Translations under genes and position numbers: made by a program | Part shown: piece after piece, positions 54,263 through 64,000 of the stretch | How positions within the stretch are numbered: position 1 is the first letter of the stretch | How the letters are laid out: each line of letters begins with the position of its first letter | Notes under the pieces: generated by a model | Databases searched by the model: none | Told to the model about the DNA's origin: nothing | What the model saw: only the letters and a program-made list of their open reading frames with translations | Origin: Arachis hypogaea | Lineage: Eukaryota; Streptophyta; Magnoliopsida; Fabales; Fabaceae | DNA length: 64,000 nt | Assembly (NCBI RefSeq): GCF_003086295.3 | Contig: NC_092044.1 | Span: 72,344,528 to 72,408,527, forward strand | Direction: 5' to 3'

Positions 54263-55806
54263 ATAGGGAAGAAGAGAACAAGAAAAGAAAGAGGAATCAT
54301 CTATGTCACAGTATAGAGATTCCTTTATGTTAGTAGAAGAAGAAAGGGAAGAAGAGTGAAGAAGAATGGGTAAGGATAGAGGTGGTGATTTGAGATGAAG
54401 AGAAGTGAAGAGAAGTGTTAGTAAATAAATAAATAAATAGAAGAAGAGGAGAGATAGAAAATTTTCAAAAATGATTTTGAAAAAGTGGTTAGTGATTTTT
54501 GAAAATTAAAGATAATATATAATTAAAATTAAAATTTAAAACAATTAAAAAGAATTTTTGAAAAAGAGATGAGATATTTTCGAAAATTAGAGAGGGATAG
54601 GTAGTTAGTTGGTTTTGAAAAAGATAAAAAAAAACAAACAAAAAGTTAAATAGTTAGTTGATTGAAAAAGATTTGAAATCAAATTTTGAAAAAGATAAGA
54701 AGATAAGAAGTTAGATAAGATATTTTGAAATCAAGTTTTGAAAAAGATAAAGTTTTTGAAAAAGATAAGATAAAAAGATAAAAAGATTTTTAAGAAAAAG
54801 ATATTTTGAAAAAGATTTAATTTTTAAAATTACTTAACTAACAAGAAACTACAAGATAAGATTCTAGAACTTAAAGATTGAACCTTTCTTAACAAGAAAG
54901 TAACAAACTTCAAATTTTTGAACCAATCACATTACTTGTTAGTTAATTTTCAAAAATTAGATATAAAAGATAAGAAAAAGATTTTGAAAATATTTTGAAA
55001 AAGATTTTTTGAAATTTTCGAAAATTATAAAAAAAATGAAAAAGATATGATTTTTGAAAAAGATTTTGAAAAGATAAGATTTTTTAAATTGAAATTTTGA
55101 CTTGACTTGTAAGAAACAACTAATTTTAAAAAATTTTTGACCAAGTCAACCCAAAATTTCGAAAATTTGGAGGAAAATAAGGAAAAGATATTTTTTTGAT
55201 TTTTGAATATTTTAATTATGAGAAAGAAAAACAACAAAAATACTCAATGCATGAAATTTTTAGATCAAAACAATGAATGCATGCAAGAATGCTATGAATG
55301 TCAAGATGAACACCAAGAACACTTTGAAGATCATGATGAACATCAAGAACATTATTTTGAAAAATTTTTGATGCAAAGAAAACATGCAAGACACCAAACT
55401 TAGAAATCTTTAATGCATGGAAAATATGAATGCAAAAGTGCACAAGAAAAACAAGGAAAGACACAAAATAAGAAAACATCAAGATCAAACAAGAGGACTT
55501 ATCAAGAACAACTTGAAGATCATGAAGAACACTATGAATGCATGAGATTTTCGAAAAAATGCAAGAAAAATTTTAAAAGCATGCAATTAACACCAAACTT
55601 AAAAATTGACTCAAGACTCAAACAAGAAACGCAAAATATTTTTGATTTTTATGATTCTCTAATTTTTTTTGTATTTTTATTAATTTTTTCGAAAATATTT
55701 TTGGAAAAACGAAAAATAAAAGAAAAATTTTTGAAAAAGATTTTTGGAAAGAAAATTACCTAATCTGAGCAACAAGATGAACCGTCAGTTGTCCATACTC
55801 GAACAA
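54263..55806 (-). other. RT6 leader
   Basis: Inverted homologue of the RT5 leader, A-rich on this strand. It contains acaccaaactta (sense taagtttggtgt) near 55394-55400 and 55590-55600. Frames at 55203-55763 are fortuitous. Confidence 0.65.
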
Positions 55807-55824
55807 TCCCCGGCAACGGCGCCA
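55807..55824 (-). other. RT6 primer-binding site
   Basis: TCCCCGGCAACGGCGCCA on the plus strand, the exact reverse complement of the RT1/RT5 PBS. Confidence 0.9.
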
Positions 55825-55830
55825 AAAACT

Positions 55831-57457
55831 TGGTGGACGAAATTGTGATCACATCAATGTAGTATTTTTTGTTGTTGTATGGAATCATTATTATGGCACT
55901 TATGTGTGGACACAACTCCGTTCAACTAACCAGCAAGTGTACTGGGTCGTCCAAGTAATACCTTACGTGAGTAAGGGTCGATCCCACAGAGATTGTTGGT
56001 ATGAAGCAAGCTATGGTCACCTTGTAAATCTCAGTTAGGCAGATTAAATAGTTTTGGGTTTCGAAAATTAATAATAAAAAGAAAATAAAAGGGATAGAAA
56101 TACTTATGTAAATTAATAGTGGGAATTTCAGATAAGTGTATGGAGATGCTGTGCTCCTCTTGAATCTCTACTTTTCTATTACAGTCATCCAATCCTTCCT
56201 ACTCCTTTCCATGGCAAGCTGTATGTAGGGCATCACCGTTGTCAATGGCTACATCCCATCCTCTCAGTGAAAACGTTCCTATGCTCTGTCACAGCACGGC
56301 TAATCATCTGTCGGTTCTCAATCAGGTTGGAATAGAATCCCTTGATTCTTTTGCGCTTGTCATCACGCCCAGCCTTCAGGAGTTTGAAGCTCGTCACAGT
56401 CATTCAATCACAGAATCCTACTCGGAATACCATAGACAAGGTTTAGACTTTTCGGATACTCATGAATGCCGCCATCTATCTAGCTTATACCACGAAGATT
56501 CTATTGGGGAATCTAAGAGATATGTGCCCGGCCTAGAGTAGAACGGAAGTGGTTGTCAGTCACGCGCGTTCATAGGTGAGAATGATGATGAGTGTCACGG
56601 ATCATCACATTCATCAAAGTTAAGTGTAATGTATATCTTGGAATAAGAATAGAAGAGAATTGAATAGAAAGTAATAGTAATTGTATTAAAACTTGAGGTA
56701 CAGCAGAGCTCCACACCCTTAATCTATGGTGTGCAGAAACTCCACCGTTAAAAATACATAAGTGAAAGGTTCAGGCATGGCCGAATGGCCAGCCCCCATG
56801 GTCTAAGGACTAGGCGTCCAGAGATATCAAATACACTAGTAAAAAGTCCTATTTATAATAAACTAGCTACTAGGGTTTACATGAGTAAGTAATTGATGCA
56901 TAAATCCACTTCCGGGGCCCACTTGGTATATGTTTGGGCTGAGCTTGATCTATCCACGAGCTGAGGCGTTTATTGAAGTTGAACTCCAAGTTATAACGTG
57001 TTTTGGGCGTTCAACTCCGGATCATGACGTGTTTCTGGCGTTTAACTCCAGACAGCAGCATGTACTTGGCGTTCAACGCCAAGTTACGTTGTCAATTTCC
57101 GAATAAAGTATTGACTATTATATATTGCTGGAAAGCTCTGGATGTCTACTTTCCAACGCCGTTGAGAGCGCGCCATTTGGAGTTCTGTAGCTCCAGAAAA
57201 TTCATTTCGAGTGCAGGGAGGTCAGATTCCAATAGCATCAGCAGTCCTTTTTGTCAGCCTTTTTTAGAGTTTTGCTCAAGTCCCTCAATTTCAGCCAGAA
57301 ATTTCCTGAAATCACAGAAAAACACACAAACTCATAGTAAAGTCCAGAAATGTGAATTTAACATAAAAACTAATGAAAACATCCCTAAAAGTAGCTTAAA
57401 CTTACTAAAAACTACCTAAAAACAATGCCAAAAAGCGTATAAATTATCCGCTCATCA
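55831..57457 (-). mobile_element. RT6 right LTR (5' LTR in sense)
   Basis: Near-identical partner of 51258-52884, same length. It faces the RT5 3' LTR across 251 bp, forming a long inverted repeat. Confidence 0.92.
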
Positions 57458-57671
57458 ATCAACATGCTTAACTAGGAAAGTCAATAACACTATCCAAAAT
57501 TCTAAGTTCCTAGAGAAGCCAATCATTCAAAACTTCAAAGGAAAAAGTGAGATGCCAAAACTGTTCAGAAGCAAAAAGCTACAAGTCCCGCTCATCTAAT
57601 TATAATTAATATTCATTGATATTTTGGAATTTATAGTACATTCTCTTCTTTTTATCCTAATTGATTTTCAG
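57458..57671 (+). other. RT5 3' non-coding region, right part
   Basis: Begins with the second atcaa of the RT6 target duplication. Homologous to RT1 11041-11257. No gene. Confidence 0.75.
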
Positions 57672-57706
57672 TTGCTTGGGGACAAGCAACAATTTAAGTT
57701 TGGTGT
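57672..57706 (+). other. PPT-position cassette before RT5 3' LTR
   Basis: ttgcttggggacaagcaa (57672-57689), then aagtttggtgt (57696-57706), two bases before the LTR. It is preceded by a tgattttcag string that would also serve as a splice acceptor. Confidence 0.75.
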
Positions 57707-57708
57707 TG

Positions 57709-59404
57709 TGATGAGCGGATAATTTATACGCTTTTTGGCATTGTTTTTAGGTAGTTTTTAGTAAGTTCAAGCTACTTTTAGGGATGTTTTCATTAGTTTT
57801 TATGTTAAATTCACATTTTTGGACTTTACTATGAGTTTGTGTGTTTTTCTGTGATTTCAGGTAATTTCTGGCTGAAATTGAGGGACTTGAGCAAAACTCT
57901 GAAAAAGGCTGACAAAAAGGACTGCTGATGCTGTTGGAATCTGACTTCCATACACTCGAAATGGATTTTCTGGAGCTTCAGAACTCCAAATGGCGCGCTC
58001 TCAACGGTGTTGGAAATTAGACATCCAGAGCTTTCCAGCAATATATAATAGTCCATACTTTATTCGGAAATTGACGACGTAACTTGGCGTTGAACGCCAA
58101 GTACATGCTGCTGTCTGGAGTTAAACGCCAGAAACATGTCATGATCCGGAGTTGAACGCCCAAAACACGTTATAACTTGGCGTTCAACTCCAAGAAAAGC
58201 CTCAGCTCGTGGATAGATCAAGCTCAGCCCAAACATACACCAAGTGGGCTCCGGAAGTGGATTTATGCATCAATTACTTACTCATGTAAATCCTAGTAGC
58301 TAGTTTAGTATAAATAAGACTTTTTACTAGTGTATTAGTCATCTTTTGGCCATTCGGTCTTTTGATCACCTTCATGGGGGCTGGCCATTTGGCCATGCCT
58401 GAACCTTTCACTTATGTATTTTCAACGGTGGAGTTTCTGCACACCATAGATTAAGGGTGTGGAGCTCTGTTGTACCTCAAGTTTCAATACAATTACTATT
58501 ACTTTCTATTCAATTCTCTTTTATTCTTATTCCAAGATATACGTTGCACAACACTTTGATGAATGTGATGATCCGTGACACTCATCATCATTCTCACCTA
58601 TGAATGCGCGTGATTGACAACCACTTCCGTTCTACTTTAGGCCGGGCGCATATCTCTTAGATTCCCCAACAGAATCTTCGTGGTATAAGCTAGATAGATG
58701 GCGGCATTCATGGGGATCCGGAAAGTCTAACCTTGTCTGTGGTATTCCGAGTAGGATTCCGGTATTGAATGACTGTGACGAGCTACAAACTTATGAAGGC
58801 TGGGCGTGATGACAAATGCAAAAGAATCAATGGATTCTACTCCAACCTGATTGAGAACCAACAGATGATTAGCCGTGCTGTGACAGAGCATTTGGACCAT
58901 TTTCACTGAGAGGATGGGATATAGCTATCAACAAGGGTGATGCCTCCAGACGATTAGCCGTGCAGTGACAGCGCATGGGACCATTTTCCTGAGAGGATTA
59001 AAAGTAGCCATTGATGATGGTGATGCCCTACATACAGCTTGCCATGGAAAGGAGTAAGAAGAATTGGATGAGAGCAATAAGAAAGTAGAGATTCGAAAGG
59101 ATTCTAGCATCTCCACACGCCTATCTGAAATTCCCACTATTGATTTACATAAGTATTCCTATCCCTTTTTATTTTATTTATCTTTTAAATTATCTAATCC
59201 AATTACATTTGACCCTATGAATCCACTTAACTGAGATTTACAAGGTGACCATAGCTTGCTTCATACCAACAATCTCTGTGGGATCGACCCTTACTCACGT
59301 AAGGTATTACTTGGATGACCCAATACACTTGCTGGTTAAGTTGAACAGAGTTGTGAGCTTCTCTAACAGTGCCTGGAACTCTTTTATCACAATTTCGTCC
59401 ACCA
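57709..59404 (+). mobile_element. RT5 3' LTR (1696 bp)
   Basis: TGATGAGCGGATAATTTATA ... tttcgtccacca, followed by target duplication gcaaa. TATAAATA at 58309-58316. Palindromes at 58082-58192. Closely similar to the 5' LTR except for the 49-bp duplication there. Confidence 0.92.
58309..58316 (+). promoter_or_regulatory. TATA box in RT5 3' LTR
   Basis: TATAAATA. A start here would read through gcaaac into RT4's antisense ORF on the same strand, so RT5 could supply a promoter for it. Confidence 0.45.
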
Positions 59405-59605
59405 GCAAACTTCACACTATTTTTCTGGAAACCTTGCCTTGTTACTACCTCCAAAGGATGCCCCAGGACTTTGGTTTGAGTCTTGGGGTTTTCCTTTTCT
59501 TGCTTTTCATTGCCTGAGAAGTATTGACCAAGTTGTTTTCTCCTTTGTCCGAGATGTTTGTAGTAACCTCATTTTCTTTTCTTACTTGTAGGAATAGTTG
59601 GCCTC

Positions 59606-61512
59606 ATGTCTTCTCGCAATAATATTGTAGAGATGTCGTCCAGAGTTTCCGAGGGGATGTCCAATTGGCTGGACTCCCTTGTTTTGTTGTGTGTTTCTGT
59701 TGTGGATGCTAAGTTTTGCACAGAACTGAGGAAGCGCCATAGGATTTGTGGTAACAATGCCCGTGAGGAAAATTACGAGCTTGTTGCCCCTGATTTTGAC
59801 GAGAGAGTTTGCTTTCCGACTTCTGTTGAGGGAGAGCGTCCCTTCTTTTATGCTTACGAATACTTTTTTAGTCAGTTGAATGTTTCTTTTCCTTTTACTG
59901 CTTTTGAAACCGACCTGTTGTGGTCGTGTAACATTGCTCCATCCCAGCTTCACCCAAATTCCTGGGGTTTTATTAAAATTTTCCAGCTTCTCTGTCGTGA
60001 ACTAGATGTAACACCTTCCCAGACTCTTTTTCTTTACTTGTTTGTTTCCGCCAAGCCTGGTGGTTCTTCAAAAAAGAAAGCTTCTTGGGTTTCTTTCCGG
60101 TCCGCCCAGGGCCATAAAGTGTTTGCGATGTATGATGAGTCCTTTAAGGACTTCAAGAACTACTTCTTTAAAGTTCAAGCTGTTGAGAGGGCCCGCCCCT
60201 TTTTTCTTGATGAAAATGATGAGCCTGCTTTTCTTCTAGAGTGACAAAAGAATGTAAGAGTGCCACGTTACACATGGGAAATGCTTGGTGAGGTTGAGCG
60301 GGCCTTTGTATTTGTTCTTGAAGATTTGTGGGAGAAGCCTCCCCATCTGGATACGAAGAGATTTTTGAGTGATCCATCTTTGGTTCGAGCTGCTTTGGGT
60401 ACTGTCTGATTTATTTTATACTTGCTTCCGAGCTTTTCTTCTCCTATGTTGTAACTTGTCTTTTGTGGTTGATTTTGTGTTTTTCAGAGATGTCAAAGAA
60501 TAATGATTCTATGAAGGCCTACAAGAAGGCGAAGAAGGCAACTGCTGCTTTAAACATTTCGGCCAAGGCGGCCGGAGAGGGATCTTCTTAGGTTTCAGTT
60601 AAACCTTCTATACCTAGTTCTCCCGGGCCGAGGAAAGCAATTCCTATTCCTCGGGTTCGTCTGGTCGATCCTCCACAATCTTCTACTGCAGCTTCTGGTG
60701 CCCCTCCTAGTAAGAAGCAAAAAACATCCGAGCCCTTCAACCTGGATGCCCCGGATTTTGATGCTATTGAGTTTGTTGACCAGCAAATTGCCCCCCTATG
60801 GTGGGCTTTCTATGGACGACGTTTCTCTTCTTCAGCATCTGGATTTTATCACCAAAAGTAGTATGAAGATGGCTCATATGGGTGCGGCTATATTTCGAAC
60901 AGTTCAAGGGATTCCGATTCATGCCACAAAATCCTTCATGGAAGAGGCCAAGTCAGAATTTGATCGAATCAAGGGTCTGAAGGAGGAGTTGGAGGTGAAG
61001 TTGGCGAAGGTGGAGAAGGAGCTGGAGGGTGAGAAGGCCAGTTCTATTGCCTTGGCTGCTTCTTTGAAGCTGGCCGAGGACATGGCATTGAAATATAAGG
61101 ATAGCTATGTCTCTGCTTATAGGGAATTGATGCATCTTCGGGAGGATTTGGAAACTGCTCGGGTTAATTATGGTGGCTTCAGGGTCACCTTGTGGGTAGC
61201 GTAACTACTGCCTCCGAGAACCTGATGGAGCAGTTCTGGGTTGTTGCTCCTGATGCCGACTTGACTCTCATCAGCCTAGACAATATCGTGAGGGATGGTA
61301 AGATTGTCCCTGATGACCAGGATGATGATGAGACTGATCCTCCCCCAGTGCCTTCTCTTAAGGTGTCGACCTGCTCTGTTCCTCCCATTACATCTGATCC
61401 AGATTGCCAGATTCTGAACCAGGATGATGGAACCGTAGATGCTGTGCCCCTTCAGACTCGCCCTCGTTCTCCCCGTACTGATGCTGCTGGGAAGGCTCCT
61501 AATCTTAGCTGA
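59606..61512 (+). pseudogene. RT4 antisense ORF, gypsy-type transposon domain (spliced, broken)
   Basis: ATG 59606 (MSSRNNIVEMSSRVSEG). Exon A to 60398 has the block EGERPFFYAYEYFFSQLNVS, FPFTAFETDLL, APSQLHPNSWGFIKIF and LFLYLFVSA; I place it with the 'putative gypsy type transposon' family (name from memory). An intron 60399-60487 (gtactg...tttttcag) keeps the frame (AL/E/MSKNN). Exon B is Lys/Ser-rich, then a coiled coil (FDRIKGLKEELEVKLAKVEKEL), then an acidic tail to 61512. Breaks: TGA 60242, TAG about 60590, a frameshift near 60800 and one near 61180. It lies antisense to RT4 transcription. Confidence 0.7.
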
Positions 61513-61865
61513 TCTTTTTTCTGGATATTTGTGTAAATAGCCCGTTTTGTGGGCCTTTGAACTTGTTTTTGTGAATGATGGTTTGTTGACTGTTGATACT
61601 CTAGTTGCTATTTTTAGCAACTTATTTTGAAAACAAAATGGTTTCTCTGAGGCTGATTTCGGTGGCTTCTTTGAAGCTTTATCATACTATGCTTTCATTG
61701 TGCTCTAGCAGGGTGTCTGTCGGAATCTTGCTGCTTGGCCTCTTTAGATTGCTTTTGTATTTTTGTTTGTAGCTTGGATCCTTTTGAGGTCCTGACTTGT
61801 GGGGGGTCCAACTTGTTTTTCGGTTTCCTCGCTTTTGTTTTGTGTTTTTAGCGCCTTATAACCGA
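61513..61865. other. RT4 region between antisense ORF and tandem repeats
   Basis: T-rich on the plus strand. No gene is supported. It probably holds the 3' end of the antisense transcript. Confidence 0.45.
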
Positions 61866-62545
61866 TTTCTTTATGTTGGTCCCCTTTTAAGTTATTTTTG
61901 TAATCCTCTTTTCTGGGACTTTGCCAGGTCTCTTTAAGGGATTACTTTTATAACTTATCTTTGTAGGAGACCAACTTTGTTAGGTCGATCTTTTCCTAGT
62001 TGTTTTTGTAATCCTCTTTCTTGGACCTTTGTTAGGTCTCTTTCAGGAATTACTTTTACAACTTGTTTTGTAGGAAACCGACTTCGTTAGGTCGATCTCT
62101 TCTAAGTTGTTTTTGTAATCCTCTTTCTTGGACCTTTGTTAGGTCTCTTTCAGGGATTGCTTTTACAACTTGTTTTGTAGGAAACCGACTTCGTTAGGTC
62201 AATTTCTTCTAAGTTGTTTTTGTAATCCTCTTTCTTGGACCTTTGTTAGGTCTCTTTCAGGGATTACTTTTACAAATTGTTTTGTAGGAAACCGACTTTG
62301 TTAGGTCGATCTCTTCTAAGTTGTTTTTGTAATCCTCTTTCTTGGACCTTTGTTAGGTCTCTTTCCGGGATTACTTTTACAACTTATTTTGTAGGAAACC
62401 CACTTTGTTAGGTCGATTTCTTCTAAGTTATTTTTGTAATCCTCTTTCTTGGACCTTTGTTAGGTCTCTTTCAGTGATTACTTTTACAACTTGTTTTGTA
62501 GGAAACCGACTTCGTTAGGTCGATCTCTTCTAAGTTATAGCAATT
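61866..62545. repeat. ~107-bp tandem repeat array in RT4
   Basis: About six units. The marker taatcctctt recurs at about 61901, 62009, 62116, 62223, 62330 and 62437. Each unit contains ttggacctttgttaggtctc and aggaaaccgacttcgttagg. The first unit is the most divergent. Variable tandem repeats downstream of pol are described in Tat-lineage elements and can seed satellites. Confidence 0.88.
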
Positions 62546-63065
62546 CCTCTTTAATAGGGTTGGCCAGACCTCTTTCCATGGATTCGCTGATAACTTGGGT
62601 TGACTTGGTCTGACTTTTTAGTGTCGGCCAGTCTTTTTAAGTTATTATATAGTAATCCATAAGACCTCGTCAGGTTCTTTTTTGGGATCACTTTCGATAA
62701 CTTCTTGCATTATTCTGTGTTCATCTTTGCCAATTTGTAGATGGTAGTTTCTGTCCTGGTTTAATCGACCTTTAGGTGAATCGCGTTTTCACCTTTGTCG
62801 GTCGATTATTCCTATCGAGATCATGTAGTGAATTTGCTCTTCACTTTTCTGTTCGATCTGTTGCTTTATAATCGGACGATGAATGCTTCAGATTAATGCG
62901 TCTTGAGTACTTGTAGAATATCTGAAATGTATTTTATTTAAAGAAAATGCAAATATATACAGGTGGGAGTTTTTTATATGCTTAAGTCGGATTAAATCTC
63001 AATCCTGACGCCTCATTAAAAAACCTTTTCAGGAAAAAGAGTGAGTCTTGTGATGAGTCCTTTAT
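62546..63065. other. RT4 spacer between tandem repeats and integrase
   Basis: Contains degenerate continuation of repeat-like words (gaccttt, cgatctgttg) but no regular period and no gene. Confidence 0.45.
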
Positions 63066-64000
63066 CTAACTATAGTACCTTCTCAGGTTACAGGCGTGCC
63101 ATGATCTGGGGAGTTCTCGTCCCTCGAGTTTGGACAGTCTGTAGTAGCCCTTCCCAAGTACTTCTGTGACTCGGTAGGGTCCTTTCCAATTAGCTGCCAG
63201 CTTTCCTTCTCCGGGTCGAGTTGTTCCAATATCATTTCGGATTAAGATGAGATCGTTCTCTACGAAATCACTTGGCACTACCCTCTGATTATACCTGAAA
63301 GCCATTTGTTGCTTTAATGCCTCTTCTCTGATCCGAGCTCTTTCTTGGATTTCTGGAAGTAGGTCGAGCTCTTCTCTTTGGAGTTGAGAATTTGTTTGCT
63401 CATTGTAGTGGACTACTCGAGGAGATCCTTCTTCGACCTCTATTGGAATCATTGCCTCCATTCCGTATGCTAGTCGGAATGGTGATTCGTTCGTGGTAGA
63501 ATGGGGGGTTGTCCGATACGCCCATAGGACTTGTGGGACTTCCTCGGCCCAAGCTCCCTTTGCTTCTTGTAGTCTCCGTTTCAGCCCGGCCAATATGACT
63601 TTGTTGGCTGCTTCGGCTTGTCCATTGGCTTGGGGATGTTCGACGGAGGTGAACTGATGTTTTATATTCAAGTCGGCTACTAGTTTTCTGAAGCCTGCAT
63701 CTGTGAATTGGGTGCCATTATCCGTGGTGATGGAGTATGGAACCCAAACCTTGTAATGATGTTCCTATATAGGAATTTCCGACTTCTTTGAGCGGTGGCG
63801 TTAGCTAGGGGTTCTGCCTCGATCCATTTTGTGAAGCAGTCTACCCCTACTATGAGGAACTTGACTTATCCCGATCCCTGGGGAAAGGGTCCGAGAAGAT
63901 CGAGTCTCCACTTTGCAAATGGCCAGGGTGAGGTCACGCTGATGAGCTTTTCCGGCGGGGCGATGTGAAAGTTGGCATGCTTCTGACATGGTGGACATGT
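63066..64000 (-). pseudogene. RT4 integrase (broken, continues beyond window)
   Basis: In sense the window edge begins at CPPCQKHANFH (end of the zinc-binding domain). Then come PWPFAKWRLDLLGPFPQ (Asp 1), a TAA at about 63867, GVDCFTKWIEAE, a frameshift near 63735, TTDNGTQFTDAGF (Asp 2) and HPQANGQAEAANKVIL (Glu). From 63671 the frame is open for 201 codons: VLWAYRTTPHSTTNESPF, AYGMEAMIPIEV, and an SH3-like C-terminal part (GEGKLAANWKGPYRVTEVL) to the stop at 63066. The wording is that of the Tat/Ogre lineage and differs from the Athila-type integrases on the plus strand. Confidence 0.86.

Larger units (their letters stand above)
51258..57457 (-). mobile_element. RT6: short non-coding LTR element (minus strand) inside RT5
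   Basis: Perfect target duplication atcaa (51253-51257 and 57458-57462). LTRs of 1627 bp each (51258-52884 and 55831-57457) with about 18-20 differences seen by eye, about 1%. PBS on the minus strand at 55807-55824. The internal region is 2946 bp: leader, a remnant fusing the gag start to third-ORF pieces, a tRNA-Cys-like insert, 3' region and PPT cassette. No Gag, protease or pol. Its LTRs and ends are those of the RT5 family, so it is a deletion derivative moved entirely in trans. Confidence 0.9.
42694..59404 (+). mobile_element. RT5: young non-autonomous Athila-type element with intact Gag-protease
   Basis: Flanked by perfect 5-bp duplications gcaaa (42689-42693 and 59405-59409). 5' LTR 42694-44438, PBS, leader, Gag-protease ORF, post-ORF hairpin, palindrome array, cassette, third ORF, 3' region (interrupted by RT6), PPT cassette, 3' LTR 57709-59404. 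Without RT6 it is about 10.5 kb. RT, RNase H and integrase are absent: the hairpin that follows integrase in RT1 here follows the protease. From memory it resembles the peanut element Feral, described as a non-autonomous partner of FIDEL. Confidence 0.88.
41391..64000 (-). mobile_element. RT4: Tat/Ogre-type element (minus strand), runs off right edge
   Basis: Plus-strand order: 3' LTR (41391-42149), PPT, antisense spliced ORF (exons before 42295 and 59592-61512), 107-bp tandem repeats, then integrase on the minus strand to the window edge. The left target flank is gcatg (41386-41390); the empty site is visible in the RT3 left LTR at 34888-34892. An antisense ORF and tandem repeats between pol and 3' LTR are described features of the Tat lineage. 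It is interrupted by RT5 at 42693/59405. Confidence 0.8.

Noticed and set aside
61866..62545. CRISPR-like regular repeats
   Set aside because: Units of ~107 bp are contiguous without unique spacers, in plant retrotransposon DNA.

Overview
This window is plant repetitive DNA, and I recognise no intact host gene in it. It is almost entirely nested LTR retrotransposons, with a LINE remnant, two Mutator-like elements and solo or partial LTRs between them. The LTR type that begins TGATGAGCGGATAATTTATA, with a primer-binding site of tRNA-Asp type and CDLGAS-type proteases, belongs to the Athila branch of Ty3/gypsy. From memory it resembles the FIDEL/Feral families of peanut, so a legume, most likely Arachis, is my inference; no database was searched. 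Elements are called RT1 to RT6 here.

Left part, 1-23845. A partial LTR (1-1321) and a flank, 'X' (1322-2103), precede a decayed gag-pol Athila element, RT1 (2104-12879), whose 5' LTR is only a 123-bp stub. X recurs after the RT1 3' LTR (12880-12895 plus 14530-15295), split there by a solo LTR (12896-14524). This looks like a tandem duplication of element plus flank. Next come a Mutator-like element with 9-bp target duplications that carries a lectin-receptor-kinase fragment (16011-17273), a smaller element of the same kind (17748-18133), a solo LTR (18332-19856), a 3'-truncated LINE (21049-22563) and degraded sequence.

Right part, 23846-64000, is one five-deep nest. RT2 (Athila, gag-pol, heavily mutated, from 23846) is split at 33524 by RT3 (minus strand, no pol). 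RT3's LTR is split at 41390 by RT4 (Tat/Ogre-type, minus strand, running off the right edge). RT4 is split at 42693 by RT5 (42694-59404, TSD gcaaa), and RT5 is split by RT6 (51258-57457, minus strand, TSD atcaa). RT5 keeps an uninterrupted Gag-protease ORF and a twice-stopped third ORF but has no RT, RNase H or integrase. RT6 codes for nothing and contains a tRNA-Cys-like fragment. RT4 carries an antisense, apparently spliced ORF between its LTR and integrase, and RT5 sits inside that ORF's first intron.

The most interesting material is non-coding and shared by elements that otherwise differ. (1) A hairpin, TTGCTYGAGGACRAGCAA, is followed by AAGTTTGGTGT. It occurs both just before the 3' LTR and just before the third ORF. 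(2) Arrays of the short palindrome TGGCGTT-N-AACGCCA occur in LTRs, after pol, and once inside the coding region. (3) A hairpin containing GGGAGGCAACCC lies immediately after the gag/pol ORF whether or not pol is present. These look like cis-acting signals through which pol-less elements could be mobilised by pol-bearing ones; that role is inference.
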